From the NCBI GenBank assembly GCA_015499985.1, contig JAAAUF010000330.1, positions 2,683 through 39,101 on the forward strand: a stretch of 36,419 bases of DNA, written 5' to 3'. Under the pieces are notes generated by a model. It did no database searches and was not told where the DNA came from. It was given only the letters and a program-made list of their open reading frames with translations. Of the stretch, positions 31,424 to 36,419 are shown in pieces. Source of the DNA: Haplosporangium gracile. Taxonomy: Eukaryota > Mortierellomycota > Mortierellomycetes > Mortierellales > Mortierellaceae. The position numbers and the translations under genes were made by a program. Numbering within the stretch: position 1 is the first letter of the stretch; each line of letters opens with the position of its first letter.

Positions 31424-33282
31424 TTTTATATCCTTGGTGTTTTGTTGTAATTTGTAGTTGAGATTAAAGAGAAAAAAGATGAGACGAGGGAAGAGGGCAG
31501 GCGTATATGAAGTGGCTCAAATCAGAGCGAAGATAGTGGAAGTGGAAGAGAGGGGCGTGGTGGGTGGTGTATGCGTCGAGGGTATGCAGTCGTTACATAC
31601 GATAAGAAGTGAAAAGGAAGAGAGTTGAGGCGAAGACAGTGTCGGAGAGGAGGAACTATGGGTTATCAGTATGAGATCAGTCCTTATGGATCGAGAATCG
31701 ACGATTGAAAAGTCAAAAGACAAGTGAAAAGAAGAAAAGGAAAAGAATAAAAGAAAAAGAAGGATGCCGAATTGGAGGAGTAATGATATCGAGAAGGGAA
31801 AAGGAAAAGAGATTAAAAAATGAAGCGAGAAAGTAAGAACGAAAGAAAGAAAGAGAAGGGAAGGTGAGCGGGGAGAGACGCGTTAAATCATTCATCTATG
31901 GGGCACGTCGTTCGGAGGAAATGGGTATAAATGTGCCGTCGTTCGTGTGTGCGTGTGTGTATGGAAAAAGGAGAAGGGTTAGGAATAGAATATGCCACCC
32001 TCACCTTCATCCTCGTCTCATCTCTTCTCTTGGGCAGTAGACCGCCATTGATGATGGGTGCGGATGGATGTCTTTGACTTGTTTACACGATACTATTATG
32101 TCTGTATTGTATAGTGGTGAAGTGTGAAGAAGCCCTGAATTCCGATTGATCCTTGCGCGAGGGTGAAGGGAAGACTCGTTTTTGATGCGCTCTCTCTTTC
32201 TTTCCCATATTCAATGAGAGAAATAGGAGATCTCAAAGACACCCAACAACGACCCCATGCTGGAATGTGGGCAAAAAAGAAAGAAAGAAGGTGTATACAG
32301 GGAATACAGGGATGTATTATTTCCACAGCGAGGAGACAGCTGTTGGTTCATTCACTACCTCTGCTCATCCACCTTTGTACTGGACGGCGTACAAGTGATA
32401 TGGGCTCGAGCGAATTGTCCAATACGTTGGGTCATTTTTCTTTGCGACTAGCTCGTACTTTGTTAGAGTCCTGCTTGACCACCCACGCACGCCCTCTCTC
32501 TTTGCCACACATATAGACAGATACACACGGGAAGACGCGATCATGCGACATGTCCAGCACACTCTTTAGCCTTCCTTCACTTCTATTAGCGAGTTCGTGA
32601 GTTCGTTGACGAGTACTGTGCTTGTTGTTAAGAAGAAAGGGTCAAAGAGATTGAGTATCGGATCGATTGTTGATAGTTCGTGAAAAATAAGGGGGGGAAG
32701 ATAATGTTGGAAAAGAAGAAGAAAAAGGCGTTGATCGAATCTTTTTTTTTTGTTCGTCCGCAAGTAAAGTTCATATGGACACTACAAGTGCCAGAAGCAC
32801 CTTTGTTGGTTATAACCCTGCACAGTGGCAACTGAACAGATGGGCACAGCTGAAAGAATGCATGGACCACAACGTATATGTAATATATCGTATTTTGTTT
32901 CTTTCTCGTGACTGGAACAACCTAAGGTACAGGGATAGTGTCATACTTGACACAAGAGGCAGGCGCTAATCGACGAATGGTCACTTTTGTTTTGTCAGTC
33001 TACTGAAAAACAACCCTCGCTATTAGAATCTCGAATTGGTCCTGCCCGTCCGAGGGAAGAAAAATCAAGTGTGCCGAGAATGAACAATTGACCTAGAGCA
33101 CCCCGCACTATAATCGCACTGTAGATGATCATTATCCCGTTTAATATGGGGAACTCTGACGACGCATGCAGAATAGCAAAAACGATAGAAGGGAAGAAAG
33201 GCGACAAAACAACCACAAAGGGCGGATAAATGAAGAAAATAGACATGAAAAGGGTGCGGTGTTTATTGGCGCGTGGGTACGA
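31424..33282. other. Long gene-free region
   Basis: About 1.86 kb between the MFS start and the SNF5 stop, both minus strand. The first 450 bp are purine-rich on the plus strand (CT-rich on the coding strand), as expected for the MFS promoter. The rest has only short open frames without recognisable motifs. No tRNA or repeat was found. Confidence 0.5.
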
Positions 33283-35530
33283 CTATTCACCATCTCTATT
33301 GCTCTGTGCCGGTGTAGTCTCGCGCATCGGTGAATACGCGTGGTGTTCACGCCCACCAGCCGCTAGCCGCTCCCTAGACCCATACATGCTCTCCCGCGTG
33401 TGTGCTGCAGGCCCACTACCCGTCGAAGAAACGCCAAGATGGTGTACCGACAGATCCGACCCTGATCCTCTCAGTTTCCTTGTCATTCGGTGGTGAGAAG
33501 ATGTCCCCTGGCCTGCCAGGGAGAGTGCGGGTGCAGCTGCTGAACTTTGAGCTGGATGATCGTGTGCCATTGTGGTCCTCCTTGTTGCTGGACCCAACCT
33601 GTTAGACTGCGCAGGATCGTGTTGATGTTGTTGAGCATCCACCAGAGGATCTGTCGGCTCCAATGTATATCCATGATGCAACAACGTCCTTTTAGTCTTT
33701 GATGGCTCTCGATCAGGCAGGATGACGCCTCTCCGACCCCGAGTCTGGCGGCGTTTCCGTCTAATTGACATTCATGTTCCATATCGCAGCGTTAGTTCGC
33801 AACAACACGGAAACAATCTATAAAGAAGGTCAAATAGGTAATAAACGCCAAGTGCTAAGTAGTACCTTTTATCGCGTTCGCGATCCCGTTCCAGTTTATC
33901 GATTTCAGGCTCGGTCAGCTTCTCCAAAATAGGCGTGAACTGTTCAACAGCTTCCTCCTCCCGCAGAATGGTTGTGATCTTTGGTAAGAAACTGCCCCTC
34001 AGATCCTCGTCGTGGACTGAGCCACCGTCGTAGCTGTATCCAATGAGGTTGAGGCACTTTGTGTGAATCTGAACCTGTTCTCTAATAGAGTGTGCGATAG
34101 CCGTCCTAATCAATGTACGACAATAATGAAATACTAGTTAGCAAGGCGCTTAGCTGTGAAGTAGTACTTCAGTTACGCAATTATCCAGCCGTTGTGCTGT
34201 CTCCTTACCTGAACTCGCCACCTAGCCCAAGTTCGTTTGCCAAGACCTCCGCAAAGTGTTCCGGATCGTTGTTGGGACATGAGATATCCCATTCAAACTG
34301 GTCCACCAGCGAGGTATTAGCGACGGTAATATCGATCTAGAAATCAACGAAGGAATGAATCCGCCATCAGCTATTCCTGTCGTATCTCGCGGTGTAAACG
34401 TACCAAAACCATCCAGCAAAAACATCGTATAGAAATTGTTTTCCAGGCATACCTTGATCAAAATACGTAGTTCCTGTGATGGCCGGGTATCTTCTCCAGC
34501 GGGTTGCTCCTGGTCCTCCGAGGTTGCCGGATTGGAGCTCAAGACAGGTAAGTGATAATCCTGTATTTGCTCGCGGATCGACTTTGCAATCTGTGGGGCA
34601 AACTGAGGCACTGGGAATTGCATGTCCTCGCACAAAACCTCTGCAAAGTGTTCTGGTGTGATCAGAGTCTCTGTTATTCCCAGTTTCCAATGACGGCAGA
34701 GGGGTTTTTGTGAGGTGAAAGAAGGATAGAAGAAAGTTGTTGTTAGTTGTTGTCTGGCGCGAGAAAACTTATGTCAGCTCCAGTTCCTCAGCATCGCAAA
34801 AGACGTGATATCGTACCGTGCAGGTTCCATGTAAACGTGTCGCGTAGAACGAGTCCGTCCACTTCTACCTCCAGCCGTATAGGTACTAGAGTGTCCTCCT
34901 TTTGTGCCTGTTCCTCAATCATCGCCTTGGTACTATAGAAAATAATAGCAAACAAAAATAAAAATAAAAATCGCGTTAGTCGAGTTCAAAAAAAGTGTTC
35001 AAAATCAAAAACAGGCATGGCTTGTTGGAATGTATGTAGCCCCTTCGTTCAGCAAAGAGAAGGCAATTGAAGTGCGTGTAGGCTTACAATGTGAACTCCT
35101 TGGACTTTCTGGCACGCTTTCGGTGGGCTGGGTAGACGATATGAAACGCGTTGGATCCTGGCGGACCCCCTACTGCTGGATTATGAGAAGCGGCGTTGCT
35201 GCCGTTACCGTATGCGGGGCTGTAGCCTGGTCCAAAGATCTCGGTTCCTGTCTGTTGTGCTTGGCGAATCTCGAGCTGTTTCTCGTTCATCAACGCGATC
35301 TGCATCTGCCGTTGCTGCTCAAACGCCGGGAGAAACATTGCGTCCCGCCGCATGTACTGCTCCAGTTCTGATCGTTGTTGGGAAGAGATGGGGGGAGTTG
35401 GACCGACTTGGGTCAGGGTTGGGTTCTGGTTGGGCAGCAGGGTGGACGCCAGTGGTAGGTTGACGTTGACGACGGCGGGCGGGGGGGCTATGGGCCCGTT
35501 TGTAAGCGTCGCCTCTGACATTATCGACAT
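33283..35530 (-). CDS. SNF5/SMARCB1-family chromatin-remodelling subunit
   Basis: Six exons (35530-35088, 34932-34817, 34670-34453, 34336-34209, 34105-33866, 33760-33283) give 540 residues. SNF5/SFH1 proteins are core subunits of SWI/SNF or RSC complexes and contact the nucleosome acidic patch. Seen: a Pro/Gln-rich N-terminus, [26 protein letters not shown]5 repeat 1 ([20 protein letters not shown]), then the linker and repeat 2 ([47 protein letters not shown]). [19 protein letters not shown] comes next, followed by a basic [16 protein letters not shown] tail that is AT-hook-like, and a low-complexity end. A basal fungus may have one gene covering both yeast roles; which complex it serves cannot be told. 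Met4 (MSEAT) is an alternative start. Phases agree at all five junctions. Confidence 0.94.
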
Positions 35531-36255
35531 TGGCGATTGCTTTTGTTTACTCTGCTGGAGAGAGTGTTTCCGTCGACTCGCCAGTTTTGTAAGCTTTGTT
35601 GGTGGTTGAAGGATGAGTGTGTGTTTTTCTGTGGAGTCCGTCGCTGCTGTTGCGTGGACGTCGTTGATTGTTATTATTGTTGGTTGGGGTGTTGGTTTGT
35701 CCTTGTTTCGTGATGGCCCTGGTTCTCCCTATGCTGCCCGATGAACAATAATATAAAAAGTTGATTAAGAAGAGTCGTGGCGCCACCGAGTAAGGCCAGG
35801 CTTTGAAAAAAGGAGAAGAAGAGGATGTAAAAGGAAAAGGTGATGAAAAAAAACGCTTCGAGAGAAAGAAAAAGATCATCAACCCTTGGCCTCTGCTTCG
35901 ACTGGGTTTACGGTTGCGATTGCGATCAATTTCAGCTTCTACACGTGACTTTTATTAGCAGCGATCACTCTCAGTAACCATTTCTTGGCTCGCCTACATT
36001 CGTTCTCGACTTGATCACAAGTTCATGCACAAAGACAAGCACTCAATCACAGAAACGCGAGACAAGAGGGATTTTTTTAGATGCTGTTTTTATTTTAAAA
36101 GGTTGCTGTACAAGAGAGGTATGGAGAGGATTCAAAGCAAGCACCAATTTTTCGCAAAAGAAACGAAAAAAGCTATGGGGGAGTTATTAATGTTACAAAA
36201 GAAAAAAGCAAAAAAGGACAGAGGGATACGAAAACAAGCACGCTCGTAGGATTGT
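35531..36255. other. Intergenic region, SNF5 promoter and histone H3 3' end
   Basis: About 725 bp between the SNF5 start and the H3 stop, both minus strand. It has A-rich plus-strand tracts near 35800-35880 and 36060-36235. No coding sequence was recognised. Confidence 0.5.
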
Positions 36256-36419
36256 TTAAGTGCGCTCGCCACGGAGGCGACGGGCCAAGTGGATATCCTT
36301 AGGCTGGATGGTGACACGCTTGGCGTGGATGGCAGCCAAGTTGGTGTCCTCAAAGAGAGAGACAAGGTAGGCCTCAGAAGCCTCCTGGAGAGCACCGATG
36401 GCAGAGGACTGGAAACGGA
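36256..36419 (-). CDS. Histone H3 (C-terminal part only)
   Basis: Fifty-three complete codons plus stop are present; the gene runs off the right edge. The part seen is the end of the histone fold: [53 protein letters not shown]. It matches fungal H3, including [12 protein letters not shown] where animals have Cys at 110. H3 pairs with H4 in the nucleosome core. Whether it is H3.1- or H3.3-like cannot be told, since the diagnostic residues lie outside the window. Confidence 0.96.
   Translation of the reverse strand, partial: RFQSSAIGALQEASEAYLVSLFEDTNLAAIHAKRVTIQPKDIHLARRLRGERT

Noticed and set aside
32775..32969. Plus-strand open frame MDTTSARSTFVGYN..., 64 codons
   Set aside because: No recognisable motif, no splice partner, and weak composition; kept as noncoding.

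Overview
This window reads as the nuclear genome of an early-diverging filamentous fungus, most likely Mortierellomycotina (Mortierella/Linnemannia-like). The reasons are dense genes with many short GT-AG introns (about 55-300 nt) with CTAAC/CTAAT-like branch sites, pyrimidine-rich promoters on the coding strand, eukaryotic core genes, and a long F-box/LRR-like protein of the style abundant in Mortierella. The lineage call is inference; the fungal/eukaryotic call is secure. No rRNA, tRNA, transposon or CRISPR array was recognised. There is one assembly gap (36 N).

Left part (1-12 kb). On the minus strand are a CLASRP/SWAP-type splicing regulator (3' end off the left edge) and a membrane protein with a conserved hydrophobic block. 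A LARP7-like La protein lies on the plus strand, driven from the 3785-4801 divergent region. An AIF/FSP1-type FAD oxidoreductase and an Ariadne-type RBR E3 ubiquitin ligase follow on the minus strand. Middle (12-21 kb). After a gene-poor 1.3 kb with the gap and a CTTG microsatellite come an RS-tailed nuclear cyclophilin (minus, 8 exons, one GC-AG intron) and, head to head with it 228 bp away, the V-ATPase assembly factor VMA21 (plus). Next are a fusion protein joining an S4/RluA-type pseudouridine-synthase-like module to a PrmC/HemK glutamine methyltransferase (minus), and a GNAT acetyltransferase (plus).

Right part (21-36.4 kb). A 1,281-residue F-box/LRR-like protein with acidic internal repeats (plus) is followed by the mitochondrial Fe-S scaffold ISCU (minus), which is head to head with the ribosome-biogenesis factor NIP7 (plus). 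Then come an MFS transporter with a long N-terminal tail, an SNF5/SMARCB1 chromatin-remodeller subunit, and the C-terminal end of histone H3 at the right edge (all minus).

The genes do not form a pathway cluster. They are mostly housekeeping genes for RNA processing, chromatin, ubiquitin, organelle and translation quality, arranged with several bidirectional promoters. The most unusual item is the pseudouridine-synthase-like/PrmC fusion at 16227-18416: its RluA module has lost the catalytic aspartate motif, which suggests an RNA-binding pseudoenzyme guiding a release-factor methyltransferase. All exon boundaries were derived by hand from splice signals, reading phase and family alignment from memory. 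Nothing was confirmed by search or RNA data.
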